Assembly: GCF_019393635.1 (NCBI RefSeq)
Contig: NC_057861.1
Coordinates: forward strand, 79,119,327-79,183,326
Direction: 5' to 3'
Length of the DNA: 64,000 nt
Source of the DNA: Dromiciops gliroides
Lineage: Eukaryota; Chordata; Mammalia; Microbiotheria; Microbiotheriidae
Part shown: positions 49,301 through 55,673 of the stretch, piece by piece
How positions within the stretch are numbered: the first letter of the stretch is position 1
Layout: every line of letters begins with the position of its first letter
Notes under the pieces: model-generated
What the model was told of the DNA's origin: nothing
The model's database searches: none
Seen by the model: the letters and a program-made list of their open reading frames with translations, nothing else
Position numbers and translations under genes: made by a program

Positions 49301-52300
49301 ATTCTCAACAATACAATGACCCAAGACAACCCCAAAGGACTATTAATGAAACATACTATCCACCTCCAAAGAAAGAACTGATATCCATGGAACAGACTGG
49401 AGCATGCTATTTTTCACTTTCTTTCACTTTTTTCTTTTAATCAAGTTTTCTTGTACAAAATGACAAATACAGTAATATTTTACACAATCATACATTTATA
49501 ACCCATATATGATTGCTGCCTCAGAGAGGAGGGAGGGGAGGACGGAAAAGAGGGATAAAAATTGGAACCCAAAAGTATAAATAAAAATGTTTATTATTAA
49601 AAAAAATAACACCTGCCAAGCACAAATCAGCATAATAAGGATGTTACAGTGGTGAAGCTGCATTTCTGCCATTGCAGGATCACTTTCTGTCCATAAAGGT
49701 AAGTCCTGATTATTGGCTAGATTTTGAAATCATTCCCTTTCCTACAGAATCCTATAGAATTAGCTAATGAGATAGTTTTTGCCCCCTCTTTCATGCACGG
49801 GGAGAGGAGATCAAAAGTATGAACAAAAGTTTTCCCCTCATACACTCAAAACAGAGTAAATCTATCTAGCATTTGTGGCAGAGGACAATGTGCTAGATTA
49901 AGAGGCAATTTCTCTGAGCCTCAATTTACTTATCTGTATAATGAAGGATGAGACTCAATTCCCTTCCAATTCTAAATCTTTGGTCCTATAATCAACCCCA
50001 AAGGTCACAAGAAAGAGAATACTTTTCTCCACAGCATGCTCCTGATGGAAAACATTGCCCACTCCTCTTAAACATTAAAGTGCCTAAATGGGGATATACT
50101 TTTTAAATGCATCTATACTGGACTGTCAAGAGAGGGCAGCAGCTTCTAGGTTTTTCAGCTCCTTTGCTAGCTTTAAAGAAACCTAGGCTCAAAAATAAGC
50201 TGCTTACCTATAGTCTAAATCCAGTGCCCTTTCCCCTGGACCGTATCTCCAATGCTTATAGGACTTCTCCACCCAGATGTTCTGTTGACACCTCCATCTC
50301 AACCAGCTGCAAACAGCTCATTCAACTGTAAACCAAATCCTTTTTCTGATTATTTCTGTCTGTAGAAACACTTCTTTCTTTTTTTTTTAGTGAGGCAATT
50401 GGGGTCAAGTGACTTGCCCAGGGTGACACAGCTAGTAAGTGTTAAGTGTCTGAGGCCAGATTTGAACCCAGGTACTCCTGAATCCAGGGCCAGTGCTCCA
50501 TTCACTGCACCACCTAGCTGTCCCAGAAACACTGTTCTTACAGTCTTCTGTGTTGATAACCTTGGCACTATTGCTGGCTCTTCAGTCTCTCATCTTTCAC
50601 ATCTACTAACTCTTCATTACTAACTGATGTTAGTAGGTCCCATTGATTCCATCATCTTTTTAAATCTATCCCCTCCTCCCACTGCTACCACCCTATTACC
50701 ACCTACTTGAACTAACTCAATTGCCTTCAAACAGACTGTATGGACTCCTTCATTCTCTTCCTCCTTTAATCTGTTCTTCGTATTGCTGCCAGACTGATCT
50801 TCCTTATCTGTTGATCTGGTCATGTCAGTCCTCTGCTCAAAAATCTTCAATAACTCCCTATCTCACACTAAATAAAGTTCAAATTCCTCTGTCTGACATT
50901 GAAGACCTTCCTTCAATCTGGTGCCTGTCTACCTTTCCTACCTAACTTCACATGACTCCACTCCATGATCTTTACATTCCATTCAAATAAGACCATTCGA
51001 AACTGACCTCAAAAAGGTAAATCAAAAAACTGCTCTGAGGTTTTACCTTACAACCAGAAAACTGGCAAAGATTACAAAAAATAGACAGAAGCAATATCAG
51101 AGTGGCCATGGAAAGACAGTAACACTAATACACTGGAGACAGAGCCATGCATTGGTTCAATCATTCTGGAAAACCATTTGTAACAACGCTAAAATGTTCA
51201 CATCTTTGACCTGGAGGTCCCACTGTAGGCGTGTGTACTCCAAGGAGGTTAAAGACAGAAGGTCATATTCATACTAGTGCCTTTAAATGGTCATCTAGAA
51301 CTGGAAACAAAGTAGATACCTAAACAAATTGTGGTACTGAATGTATGAATATGAGAAATAAAGAATTTGAAGAATTCAGAGAATATGGGAAGGTTTATAT
51401 GGACTATGCAAAATAAAGTAAGCACAATCAGGAAAAGGATATAGACAATGGTATAAATGGAAAGAGCAAAAGCTAAACTTAATACTAAGTAATTATAATG
51501 ACAGAGCTTGTCCCTGAAGAATAAAAGGTGAGAAAATGAACCTTCCTCCCTTTCTTGCAGAGGTGGCGGTGGTGGGGCTATGGATATGGAACATTATTCC
51601 TACTCATCAATTAAACCTAAAGTCCAATGCCCCTTCTTCCTGCAAATCTTTCCAGCTGTCGTCCCCTTGGGAATAACCCTCTTCCTCAGACCTTACCTTC
51701 CTAGTACACTTGTGAATTGTTTAAATGCATTGTTCTCATCCTCCACTAGACTGTGAGCTCCATGAAGTTAGGGATAGGATCTTATCCACGCGTCAGACAA
51801 TACAAGACATTTGTGAATGTTGATATAAAGTAAATTCAACCCCTACACAAAGAAAATTCTGACTCTCTATTTCCTTCTGGTTGCCCCTGGAACACTTTCC
51901 CTTGCTCCCACTCCCTCCCTCCCCCTTCCCCCATCCCCCAAAAAGAAGTCACTAGAGCTCTCAGCTTTTGTCTTTTTTATTCTTCTCACCTTTCCTTTTG
52001 TAAGTGGTCCCAGGTGTTAGGGGACACGGTGAGAGTCTTGACCTCAAGGATGGTTCTAGTTGACACCGAGGTCTGTCCTGAAATCTTCCCCTGCACAGAA
52101 GTGGACACCTCCATGCTGCCAGACACATGCCCATCCACCTCATCATTAAAGTGGAATGGTCCCTTCTGGATCACTTCTGTGGGGGGAGAGAGGCCAATCC
52201 TTAGTCAAACTGAGCATTAAACCCAGGTGTGCAGCAAGAGCCAAGATGGGACAAGGTAAAGGCATCTGGGACTCCAACCTTATGTACACTTCCCTAATCA

Positions 52301-52930
52301 CAATAACTCACAGTTCTATAGAACTTTAGGATGTACAAAGTGCTTTCTGCACAACCAGCACGTGAAGTAGGAAGTGCAAATATTATCATTTCCATTTTCC
52401 AGATGAGGAAACAGAGTGTCAGAGCAGGTAAGTGACTTATCCCCAATCACACATCTAGTAAATGGAAGAACCAGGGCTCAGACCCAGGTCTCTGGCTTGT
52501 TCTCAGCAGTGCCTCCCAAGTCACCATGACCTCTGCTTAGGAACACTGTGGACATCTCTACAGGACCACATGCAGTGCCCGTGCAGCCAGTCCTAGGAAA
52601 GCTGTGTATTCTGGCCAAGCCTGCTGAACCCATTTCCCCTTCAGTTGTCTCATCCAGCTTCTTGTCTCACCCGCTAGCCCTGGCCACCCCCTTGCTCCCC
52701 CAGGGGATGGTACCTGGTTCTGGAGAGCTCGGATCCAGAATGTCCTTGAGAGTTAAATTGAGCCAAATATACCGCGACCTCCAAAACAAGGAACTCTTGG
52801 TCTTCTTCCGGACCAGGTAGTAGGGACTGAAGTGGGTGGAGCTCTTGAGGCTGTCCACAGGGATCAGCTCCCCATTCTTGCTCAACTCTCGGACCACGTT
52901 CCTGGCAGCCAACTCAAATGCAGAGACCAT
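19099..52930 (-). CDS. GSDMD: Gasdermin D, pore-forming effector of pyroptosis (10 coding exons)
   Basis: Exons in transcript order: 52930-52714, 52176-51990, 37959-37791, 36577-36475, 33873-33826, 31674-31588, 30624-30449, 23728-23584, 19742-19663, 19344-19099. All are GT-AG with matching phases, giving 1458 nt, 485 aa (human 484). Gasdermin D is cut in its linker by inflammatory caspases; the N-terminal half then inserts into membranes as a pore, and the C-terminal half inhibits it until cleavage. Residues 1-241 are the pore domain, roughly 242-285 the linker, and the rest the inhibitory helical domain. Conserved features include the start SAFE, the hydrophobic LFW at 48-50, NTW at 126-128, the reactive cysteine in GATCFQ (C189, human C191), LLLPDKK, and YLLGAL (Y371/A375, human Y373/A377). 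The start has a strong context (AACCATGG). Orthology with GSDMD rather than GSDMA/B/C is supported by MROH6 lying tail to tail downstream. Introns are expanded by retroelements. Confidence 0.94.
19663..19742 (-). CDS. GSDMD: GSDMD coding exon 9
   Basis: Residues 378-404, [18 protein letters not shown] and so on, matching human SETQHKLLAEALESQ. The acceptor is gtccccag and the donor TTG|gtaaga. Confidence 0.93.
19765..20123 (-). repeat. L2 fragment in GSDMD intron 9
   Basis: caaatatttcttaaatgcct and gaatcagggaaggcctcatg match reversed L2 3' sequence. Confidence 0.6.
20138..20318 (+). mobile_element. CORE-SINE with (CAA)n tail
   Basis: Common SINE. The target duplication aagaatgtagagtg is at 20124-20137 and 20319-20332. 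The tail contains an AAC/CAA repeat. Confidence 0.93.
20440..20625 (+). repeat. MIR
   Basis: Nearly complete MIR: aaaattcagcctcagtcact, cctcagtttcctcaactgta, gttgttgtgaggatcaaatg, cctggcacatagtaggtact. Confidence 0.8.
20871..21033 (+). mobile_element. CORE-SINE
   Basis: Target duplication agaagtcatagggag at 20856-20870 and 21034-21048. Confidence 0.93.
21055..22500 (+). mobile_element. 5'-truncated L1 (ORF2 C-terminus and 3' UTR)
   Basis: The ORF2 end is readable: [31 protein letters not shown], then WRCGK and an EYYC.. terminus, as in mammalian L1 ORF2. A long 3' UTR and poly(A) follow. Several stops make it dead. A SINE interrupts it at 22303-22445. Confidence 0.85.
22303..22445 (+). mobile_element. 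CORE-SINE inside the L1 3' end
   Basis: Common SINE splitting the L1 terminal sequence, with a short duplication (aatgttgaa) on both sides. Confidence 0.9.
22524..23110 (-). repeat. L2 fragment in GSDMD intron 8
   Basis: Reversed L2: gggagccaatggaatttatc, aggaagatcactttggaagc, cttattgagtttgagatatc. Confidence 0.6.
23584..23728 (-). CDS. GSDMD: GSDMD coding exon 8 (autoinhibitory domain)
   Basis: Residues 330-377 plus one base. It ends [12 protein letters not shown]371 and A375 match human Y373 and A377, which help hold the inactive state. The acceptor (cctctacag) and donor (G|gtaagaa) are strong. Confidence 0.93.
24118..24278 (-). mobile_element. SINE, first of a same-site pair
   Basis: Target copies tgacctgcattctt at 24104-24117 and 24279-24292. 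Confidence 0.93.
24293..24482 (-). mobile_element. SINE, second of a same-site pair
   Basis: Bounded by the second target copy (24279-24292) and a third (24483-24496). Confidence 0.93.
24666..24815 (+). mobile_element. CORE-SINE with internal head deletion
   Basis: Target duplication gaaaatgtgggg at 24654-24665 and 24816-24827. The head runs gctaggtggcaccagccctg, missing the usual gcagtggataaag segment. Confidence 0.9.
25160..25590 (-). repeat. MIR split by a SINE
   Basis: Reversed MIR (ctttacaaatattatcttat before, ttacagatgaggaaacttag after) interrupted at 25271-25421. Confidence 0.85.
25271..25421 (-). mobile_element. CORE-SINE nested in a MIR
   Basis: Perfect 15-nt duplication ataggtgctattatt at 25256-25270 and 25422-25436. 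Confidence 0.94.
26225..26460 (+). repeat. MIR
   Basis: tcacttaacctctgtcggcc, tccatctgtaaaatggagac, gtaaagtgctttgcaaatct. Confidence 0.75.
26785..26938 (+). mobile_element. CORE-SINE
   Basis: Target duplication ttaaaaagaaaagca at 26770-26784 and 26939-26953. Confidence 0.93.
27300..27560 (-). repeat. MIR-like fragment
   Basis: tgaggaaattgaggatcgga and the surrounding layout match reversed MIR. A second MIR-like piece lies at about 27095-27210. Confidence 0.6.
27575..27742 (-). mobile_element. CORE-SINE
   Basis: gcaatgagggttaagtgact to ccacctagctgtcccc, with a T-rich tail at its low-coordinate end. Confidence 0.9.
27764..27890 (+). repeat. (TTCC)n-rich pyrimidine tract
   Basis: Pyrimidine-only run of CTTTCC/CCTTCC units on the plus strand. 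Confidence 0.9.
28101..29095 (+). mobile_element. Solo LTR-like endogenous retroviral element in GSDMD intron 7
   Basis: Starts TGTAACAATTGGAGTGACGC. Retroviral promoter order is visible: CCAAT (about 28813), TATATAG (about 28957) and AATAAA (about 29019) followed by a U5-like stretch. No gag, pol or env frame is present. The right boundary and duplication are unclear. Confidence 0.55.
29096..29645. other. Unassigned GSDMD intron 7 sequence
   Basis: No gene or confidently named repeat seen. Confidence 0.3.
29650..29912 (-). mobile_element. MAR1-type SINE
   Basis: Reverse-strand long SINE. Its RTE-derived tail (gggttttcttggcaaagata, ggagtggtttgccatttct) joins the CORE portion and head. Confidence 0.8.
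30449..30624 (-). CDS. GSDMD: GSDMD coding exon 7 (linker end and first C-domain helices)
   Basis: Residues 271-329. The split codon (G|AT) makes D271, followed by [20 protein letters not shown], which aligns with human GAFTEDFQGLRAEVE. D271 lies within one residue of the human cleavage aspartate D275. The rest is amphipathic helix, [19 protein letters not shown]. Confidence 0.93.
31050..31335 (-). repeat. MIR
   Basis: aataatagctagcactttgc, tagatgggaaaactgaggca, cagggtcacatagctagtaa. Confidence 0.8.
31588..31674 (-). CDS. GSDMD: GSDMD coding exon 6, probable linker exon (87 nt)
   Basis: Predicted from a near-consensus donor (CCCAG|gtaagag) and an acceptor (tttttcattaaag) that leave an open phase 1-1 exon. 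It encodes residues 242-270, a flexible Ser/Gly-rich segment starting [12 protein letters not shown] and ending SQGDLSP. With it the protein is 485 aa, matching human 484; without it 456 aa, still in frame. The acceptor is AAG with a short pyrimidine tract, so the exon may be cassette-type or the acceptor may lie elsewhere. It sits beside a CR1/L3-like fragment. Confidence 0.6.
31750..31905 (+). repeat. CR1/L3-like fragment next to GSDMD exon 6
   Basis: cttcaaatacttgaagattg and ctagttccttcaacctatcc are the usual motifs of this family. Confidence 0.6.
32035..32445 (+). repeat. MIR split by a retrocopy
   Basis: tgcctcagtttcctcatgtc and cagagttattgtgtggatca precede, and cacagtgcctggcacatagt follows, the 200-bp insert at 32184-32383. 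Confidence 0.85.
32184..32383 (-). pseudogene. 5'-truncated mRNA retrocopy (3' UTR only) inside a MIR
   Basis: A 200-bp insert is flanked by a perfect 17-nt duplication (32167-32183 and 32384-32400, aaatgagataataattg). On the minus strand it ends with GAATAAAGACTTATTG then an A-rich tail, which is the signature of a retrotransposed transcript 3' end. It has no recognisable coding sequence and the source gene was not identified. Confidence 0.75.
33000..33820. other. GSDMD intron 5 sequence, mostly unassigned
   Basis: A MIR-like piece lies at about 33445-33570. A short (CCCTAA)-type motif at about 33660-33675 has only two full units. Nothing else is recognised. Confidence 0.35.
33826..33873 (-). 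CDS. GSDMD: GSDMD coding exon 5 (48 nt micro-exon)
   Basis: Encodes residues 227-241, [15 protein letters not shown], matching human DVLLFPDKKQRTFQ. The acceptor tttttctag and donor G|gtaagtg are strong. It marks the end of the pore domain and the start of the linker. Confidence 0.93.
34490..34700 (+). repeat. CR1/L3-like fragment
   Basis: gagggcatctagcccaaatt and gagctcaccacttcatgag are typical of this family. Confidence 0.5.
34860..35065 (-). repeat. MIR
   Basis: ccaggcactgtgctaagcat and gaggaaacagaggaagacag in reversed order. Confidence 0.75.
35165..35370 (+). repeat. L2 3' end
   Basis: gactgtaagctccttgaggg, ttggcacatagaaggtgctt, aataaatgtctattgattga. Confidence 0.8.
35408..35562 (+). 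mobile_element. CORE-SINE
   Basis: Target duplication agcttatgagta at 35396-35407 and 35563-35574. Confidence 0.92.
36475..36577 (-). CDS. GSDMD: GSDMD coding exon 4
   Basis: Residues 192-225 plus one base, beginning GEGEGHLNT and including [18 protein letters not shown]. It closely matches the human end of the pore domain. The acceptor ctccccag and donor A|gtaagc are good. Confidence 0.94.
36595..36740 (-). repeat. MIR-like fragment next to GSDMD exon 4
   Basis: ctagaactggaagggtcctc and acttgtccaaggtcacacaa. Confidence 0.6.
37027..37050 (+). repeat. (GT)n microsatellite
   Basis: About 12 GT units. Confidence 0.95.
37105..37256 (+). mobile_element. CORE-SINE
   Basis: Target duplication ttaaaggagttt at 37093-37104 and 37257-37268. 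Confidence 0.92.
37426..37581 (-). mobile_element. CORE-SINE just below GSDMD exon 3
   Basis: Target duplication gggact(g/t)gctattt at 37412-37425 and 37582-37595. It lies about 0.2 kb from exon 3. Confidence 0.92.
37791..37959 (-). CDS. GSDMD: GSDMD coding exon 3 (lipid-binding and reactive cysteine)
   Basis: Residues 135-191. It encodes ENLYVVTE and ends GATCFQ. C189 corresponds to human C191, the modifiable cysteine needed for pore assembly. Of the human basic set R137/K145/R151/R153, the aligned residues are R135, S143, R149 and Q151. Confidence 0.95.
38195..38530 (-). repeat. CR1/L3-like fragment
   Basis: ggaactggtcttgtttatcc, then gctggaggtattcatgcaca, in the layout of reversed CR1-like 3' ends. 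Confidence 0.5.
38820..39010 (-). repeat. MIR-like fragment
   Basis: aactggaagggaccttagag and ataaggaaactgagacctgg. Confidence 0.65.
39098..39244 (-). mobile_element. CORE-SINE
   Basis: ggcaatgaggattaagtgac to ccacctagcttccc, reverse orientation. Confidence 0.88.
39611..39838 (+). mobile_element. MAR1-type SINE
   Basis: Head gaggcagctaggtggtacaa, CORE segment, then tail gagaaggaaatggcaaacca and gccaagaaaaccctaaatgg. Confidence 0.85.
40753..40897 (+). mobile_element. CORE-SINE inside an L1
   Basis: Flanked by (t/c)ttggatcatg on both sides. Confidence 0.9.
40985..41695 (+). mobile_element. 5'-truncated L1 3' end
   Basis: The ORF2 tail encodes [16 protein letters not shown], then 3' UTR and a terminal aaaaaataaaatacta. 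It sits inside an L1 of opposite orientation. Confidence 0.8.
41977..42123 (-). mobile_element. CORE-SINE
   Basis: gggcaatgagggttaagtga to gccacctagctgcccc. Confidence 0.92.
42190..42725 (-). repeat. L1 3' UTR fragment, SINE and RTE-tail remnant
   Basis: 42190-42430 is reversed L1 3' UTR (ttccagttacatgtaaaaac). 42431-42586 is a reversed SINE shortened in its CORE. 42590-42725 carries tttgttcttgaagaggacca and ctctcctccagagatatt, an RTE-derived tail sequence. Confidence 0.65.
42733..42859 (-). mobile_element. CORE-SINE
   Basis: caattggggttaagtaactt to gtgccacctagatgcccc, reverse orientation. An L2-like piece follows to about 42990. Confidence 0.85.
43228..43370 (-). mobile_element. CORE-SINE
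   Basis: gtgaggcaattggggttaag to ccacctagcttccc. Confidence 0.92.
43720..44720 (+). mobile_element. Old L1 fragment with a SINE
   Basis: Degraded ORF2 end (ataactagagaaatgcaatt; cccatcagattggtaaattt) and 3' UTR. Interrupted at about 44011-44148 by a plus-strand SINE flanked by taccctaaaga. Confidence 0.75.
44812..44974 (-). mobile_element. CORE-SINE
   Basis: Reverse copy with a long poly(T). RTE-tail sequence (cttgatgtcatgggcctctt) follows at 44975-45075. Confidence 0.9.
45205..45655 (+). mobile_element. LTR-like element in GSDMD intron 2
   Basis: Starts TGTGAGAAATGATTATTAAT, matching the element at 7761. It has a TATA box (gtataaaag, about 45533). No coding frame is seen. The right edge is approximate. 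Confidence 0.55.
46243..46520 (+). mobile_element. MAR1-type SINE
   Basis: aaggcagctaggtggcacag head, CORE, then gtaaatggcaaaccattcca and gccaagaaaaccccaaatgg tail ending in AAC repeats. Confidence 0.87.
46583..46740 (+). mobile_element. CORE-SINE
   Basis: Flanked by gaaagatt(a/t)acccc on both sides. Confidence 0.9.
47684..47833 (+). mobile_element. SINE A of a three-SINE cluster
   Basis: Preceded by aaacaaatatctctg, which recurs after SINE C. Confidence 0.92.
47856..47999 (+). mobile_element. SINE B of the cluster
   Basis: Head gacagctaggtggcacagtg to tail ttaaaaaaaaaaa. Confidence 0.92.
48003..48167 (+). mobile_element. SINE C of the cluster
   Basis: Joined directly to the A-tail of SINE B and followed by acaaatatctctgataaagg of the L1. 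Confidence 0.92.
48799..49159 (+). pseudogene. Transcript-derived retrocopy inside an L1
   Basis: About 360 bp of non-L1 sequence interrupts the L1 ORF2 region. It ends with ATTAAA (49120-49125) and a poly(A) tract, and is flanked by imperfect 17-nt repeats (48782-48798 and 49160-49176, three transitions apart). No reading frame could be assigned to a known protein. It is likely a 5'-truncated mRNA or non-coding RNA copy. Confidence 0.65.
50379..50524 (-). mobile_element. CORE-SINE
   Basis: Flanked by agaaacact on both sides. Confidence 0.9.
50560..50995 (+). repeat. L2 ORF end and 3' region
   Basis: attgctgccagactgatctt and ctccctatctcacactaaat match the plus-orientation L2 3' part. Confidence 0.75.
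51010..51470 (+). repeat. Ancient L1-like fragment
   Basis: The order of motifs (aatcattctggaaaaccatt; caaattgtggtactgaatg) follows the L1 ORF2 end but is heavily diverged. Confidence 0.5.
51600..51850 (+). repeat. L2 3' fragment upstream of GSDMD exon 2
   Basis: tagactgtgagctccatgaa and surrounding text. Confidence 0.6.
51990..52176 (-). CDS. GSDMD: GSDMD coding exon 2 (pore domain beta strands)
   Basis: Residues 73-134, entered in phase 1 and left in phase 2. It contains FHFNDEVDG and the transmembrane hairpin-forming region, is two residues shorter than human, and ends after NTWDHLQKE. Isoleucine 104, the position whose mutation in mouse (I105N) abolishes function, is kept. Confidence 0.94.
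52300..52510 (-). repeat. MIR between GSDMD exons 1 and 2
   Basis: ttccagatgaggaaacagag, aagtgacttatccccaatca. Confidence 0.75.
52714..52930 (-). CDS. GSDMD: GSDMD coding exon 1 (pore domain N-terminus)
   Basis: Encodes residues 1-72 plus the first base of codon 73. The exon itself begins at about 52934 after a ttcccaag acceptor, so only four bases of 5' UTR are in it. It aligns without gaps to human residues 1-73. Helix 1 has R10 but L7 and N11 where human has R7 and R11. A basic RKKTK precedes the hydrophobic LFW that corresponds to the human WFW membrane anchor. Confidence 0.95.
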
Positions 52931-53070
52931 GGTTCTTGGGAAGGGAAAGAGAGACGAGAGGGGACAGAAGCTCCTTAGTCTCTCTGACTCCTCTCTCATA
53001 GTGACAGGGGAGTCAGTTTAATGCTTTGCATGTATGCCATCAGATGGCCAGTCAAAAAACATTATTTGGG

Positions 53071-53216
53071 GACAGCTAGGTGGCGCAGTGAATAAAGCAC
53101 TGGCCCTGGATTCAGGAGTACCTGAGTTCAAATCTGGCCTCAAACACTTGACACTAGCTGTGTGACCCTGGGCAAGTCACTTAACCCTCATTGCCCCACA
53201 AAAACAAAAAACAAAA
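53071..53216 (+). mobile_element. CORE-SINE in GSDMD intron 1
   Basis: Common SINE with an A-rich tail. It abuts an L2 fragment. Confidence 0.92.
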
Positions 53217-53665
53217 GTATTATTCACCTACTATGTGCCAGGCACTGTACTAAGCACTAGGAATACAAAAAAAAGACAAAAGACAGCCCCCTGTGCATGA
53301 AGAGTTCACAACAATTTTCACACACGACATAATCAACAGAGGGAAGGCACTAAAATGAAGAGATATTGGGAACATCTTCCTGGAGGAAGTGGAATTTTAG
53401 CTGGGACTTGAAGCCTGAGAAGCCAAGATGGGGAGATGAGGAGGGAGAACATGCCAGGCACAGAGGATAGCCAGAGAAAACATGCAGAGACATCAAAGCA
53501 TACAGGTCAGGGAGTAAAGTACAAGAAAAGGAGAAAGCTAGGAGGAGGCTGCTTTATAAAGGACTTTAAATGCAAGCATTTTGTATTTGATCCTGGAAAT
53601 GTTAGGGAGGCACTGGAGTTTGTTGAATAAAGGGGTGACAGGGTTAGATTTGCACCATATAAATG
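53217..53665 (-). repeat. L2 fragment
   Basis: tgtgccaggcactgtactaa, ctggaggaagtggaatttta, aaaggactttaaatgcaagc. Confidence 0.75.
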
Positions 53666-53884
53666 TTTGCCACCATCGCTGCCCCTTGCAATCTGGCATT
53701 TGCCCTTATCCTAAACTGAAACTTCCCTCTTTAAGGTTACCAAGAGTCATTTAATTGGCTAATTCTGATGACTTTCTCAGTTCTCATCCTTTTTGACCAT
53801 TCTGCAGTCACCAGGCTCCCCCACCCTTCCCCTCATTCTGTGCAGAGGCTCCTTTGGATTTCATGGCACTGCAGGGACTGAGGA

Positions 53885-54150
53885 GTAGCTAACATTTATA
53901 AAGCTCCTACTATGAGTCAGGCACTATGCTAAGTGCTTTAAAATTACTATCTAATTAATTTGACCCTCATAACAACTCTGGAAGGTAGGTGCTCGTATTA
54001 TCCCCATTTGACAAATGAGCAAACTGAGGAAGGCAGAAGTGAAGTGACTCGCCCAAGGTCACACAGCCAATAAGTATCTGAGGTCTGTTTTAAACTTAGG
54101 ACTTCCCATTTCAGGTCCAACACTCTATCCACTGTGCCATCTCAATATCT
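53885..54150 (-). repeat. MIR
   Basis: cattatgagtcaggcact-type start and aaactgaggaaggcagaagt, reversed MIR. Confidence 0.75.
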
Positions 54151-54420
54151 ATATAAGAGAAAGGTTCAAGGCAAAAGTTCTTAACCTTTTTTGTGTCATG
54201 GGCACCTTTGGCAGTCTGCTAAAGCTTTAGGACCCCTTATCAGAATGTTTTTAAATGCATAAAATAAAATACCTAAGATTACAAAGGAAACCAAATATAA
54301 TGGAAAATAAAGATGTACTTTCCACCTTATCCAATTTCACCAACCTCCTGAAATCTTATCTATAGATGCCAAATTAAGAAGCTTTGGCTTAAAACGGCAA
54401 TTCAGGGTCAAGTGGAGTTT

Positions 54421-54578
54421 TTTTTTGTTGTTGTTGTTTTAGTGAGGCAATTGGGGTTAAGTGACTTGCCCAGGGTCACACAGCTGGTAAGTGTTAAGTG
54501 TCTGAGGTCGGATTTGAACTCAGGTCCTCCTGAATCCAGGGCCAGTGCTCTATCCACTGCACCACCTAGCTGCCCCCC
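54421..54578 (-). mobile_element. CORE-SINE in GSDMD intron 1
   Basis: Target duplication tcaagtggagttt at 54408-54420 and 54579-54591. Confidence 0.92.
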
Positions 54579-54795
54579 TCAAGTGGAGTTTTTTAAAGGA
54601 GGGACAAGACCTAAATGTTGGTAGAGAGCTGGGAAGGAGCTAGCTGACAAGGAGAAAGTGATGATGAGAGGGTAGGTAAGCAGGCAAGCTCTGGGGAGAG
54701 GAAGGAGGGGAACTGAATAGCCTTGGCAAGGAAAAGAAATGTGAAGTTAGACTTAGACAAACCCCTGAGGAATCTAAAGCCTGAGGCTCGGAAGA

Positions 54796-54838
54796 GAAAC
54801 TGAAATTAATTTTTTTTTAAAAGGGAGAGAAACTGAAA
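54796..54838 (+). promoter_or_regulatory. Duplicated GAAACTGAAA motif in GSDMD intron 1
   Basis: Two perfect GAAANNGAAA cores occur at 54796-54805 and 54829-54838, each in the shared context agagaaactgaaatt, separated by a T/A-rich spacer. They look like a short local duplication. They lie about 0.7-0.75 kb downstream of the putative 5' UTR exon. Confidence 0.4.
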
Positions 54839-55547
54839 TTTCTTGATCGTTGCTCTCTTGGGAGACTAAACCAGTGACATACTTGGATACCCCACAACCA
54901 GTATAAATCAGAATGTCTTGCCTTCACCCAAGCCTTACAGCAACAGATTTTAGTCTGGGGAGGTTTCTGTTGGGCTGTTTTGGGGGCCCTAATTCTTAAA
55001 TATCACGGGATTATTAGGCCGGCAGATTGAGTTCTGGGCAGTGTGTCCTCTTTGGGTGTTACTAAGAGACAAGTTTTGAGGAAGGGGCCAAGACTAAATC
55101 CACCATCTTCTTGTTTGGGGGGGAAGGGCTATTTCGGGAAAGGGAGTTCACCCCTACTGCTAGAATGGGTAACAGGGTTGGAGAAGGAACAGGGCACGGG
55201 TTTTAGGAACAGGTCTCAGGAAACAGTTCTCTAAAGTCCTAGGTTCAAGGTCAGAGTTGGGGAAACTGATAACACTGCCTGTCTTCTCTCAGAATAGACT
55301 GTGCTAGGGAATCCCACCGGCATACCTATCCGGCTTTTCTAGATCTCTTGGCACACTTAAGAAGACGAACCAGAGGGAACAGGGAAGGAAGATGTCAGCC
55401 CTCGGACTGACTCACTTTTTAACGCGCCGGGAGGGGCTGTCCAGGCTCCAGGTACCTAGCTAGTTCTTCCCCAGGCTTTTTTTTCTAAGGTGCCCTCCTT
55501 CCAGACCCCCTGCTTCCCACCCTGCTTTGCTCTCCGCGGCACCTTAC

Positions 55548-55660
55548 CTGGGCAGCCTAGTCCTATCGGTGGTTGGAAGTGTGCAGACGGGATGGGGCGG
55601 ACGTATCTCCTCCCTCCTTTAGGGCTGAGCTTTGTTTCAAGGAGAGATTTTGTGAACTGC
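55548..55660 (-). other. GSDMD: Probable GSDMD 5' untranslated exon
   Basis: A consensus donor on the minus strand (CTGCCCAG|gtaaggt, exon end at 55548) lies 2.6 kb upstream of the first coding exon, in non-repetitive, moderately GC-rich sequence. The coding exon has its own acceptor four bases before the ATG, so at least one upstream exon is required. The upstream boundary and start site given here are guesses. Confidence 0.45.
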
Positions 55661-55673
55661 TCTCCAGCTCAAC

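Larger units (their letters stand above)
46960..49610 (+). mobile_element. L1 ORF2 and 3' end carrying three SINEs and a retrocopy
   Basis: The longest L1 here. It includes aaacccaaagatccaagctt, ggtatagaccaagcaa and the region encoding [19 protein letters not shown], then 3' UTR to about 49600. Broken by SINEs (47684-48167) and by the transcript copy (48799-49159). Frameshifts and stops make it inactive. Confidence 0.85.
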
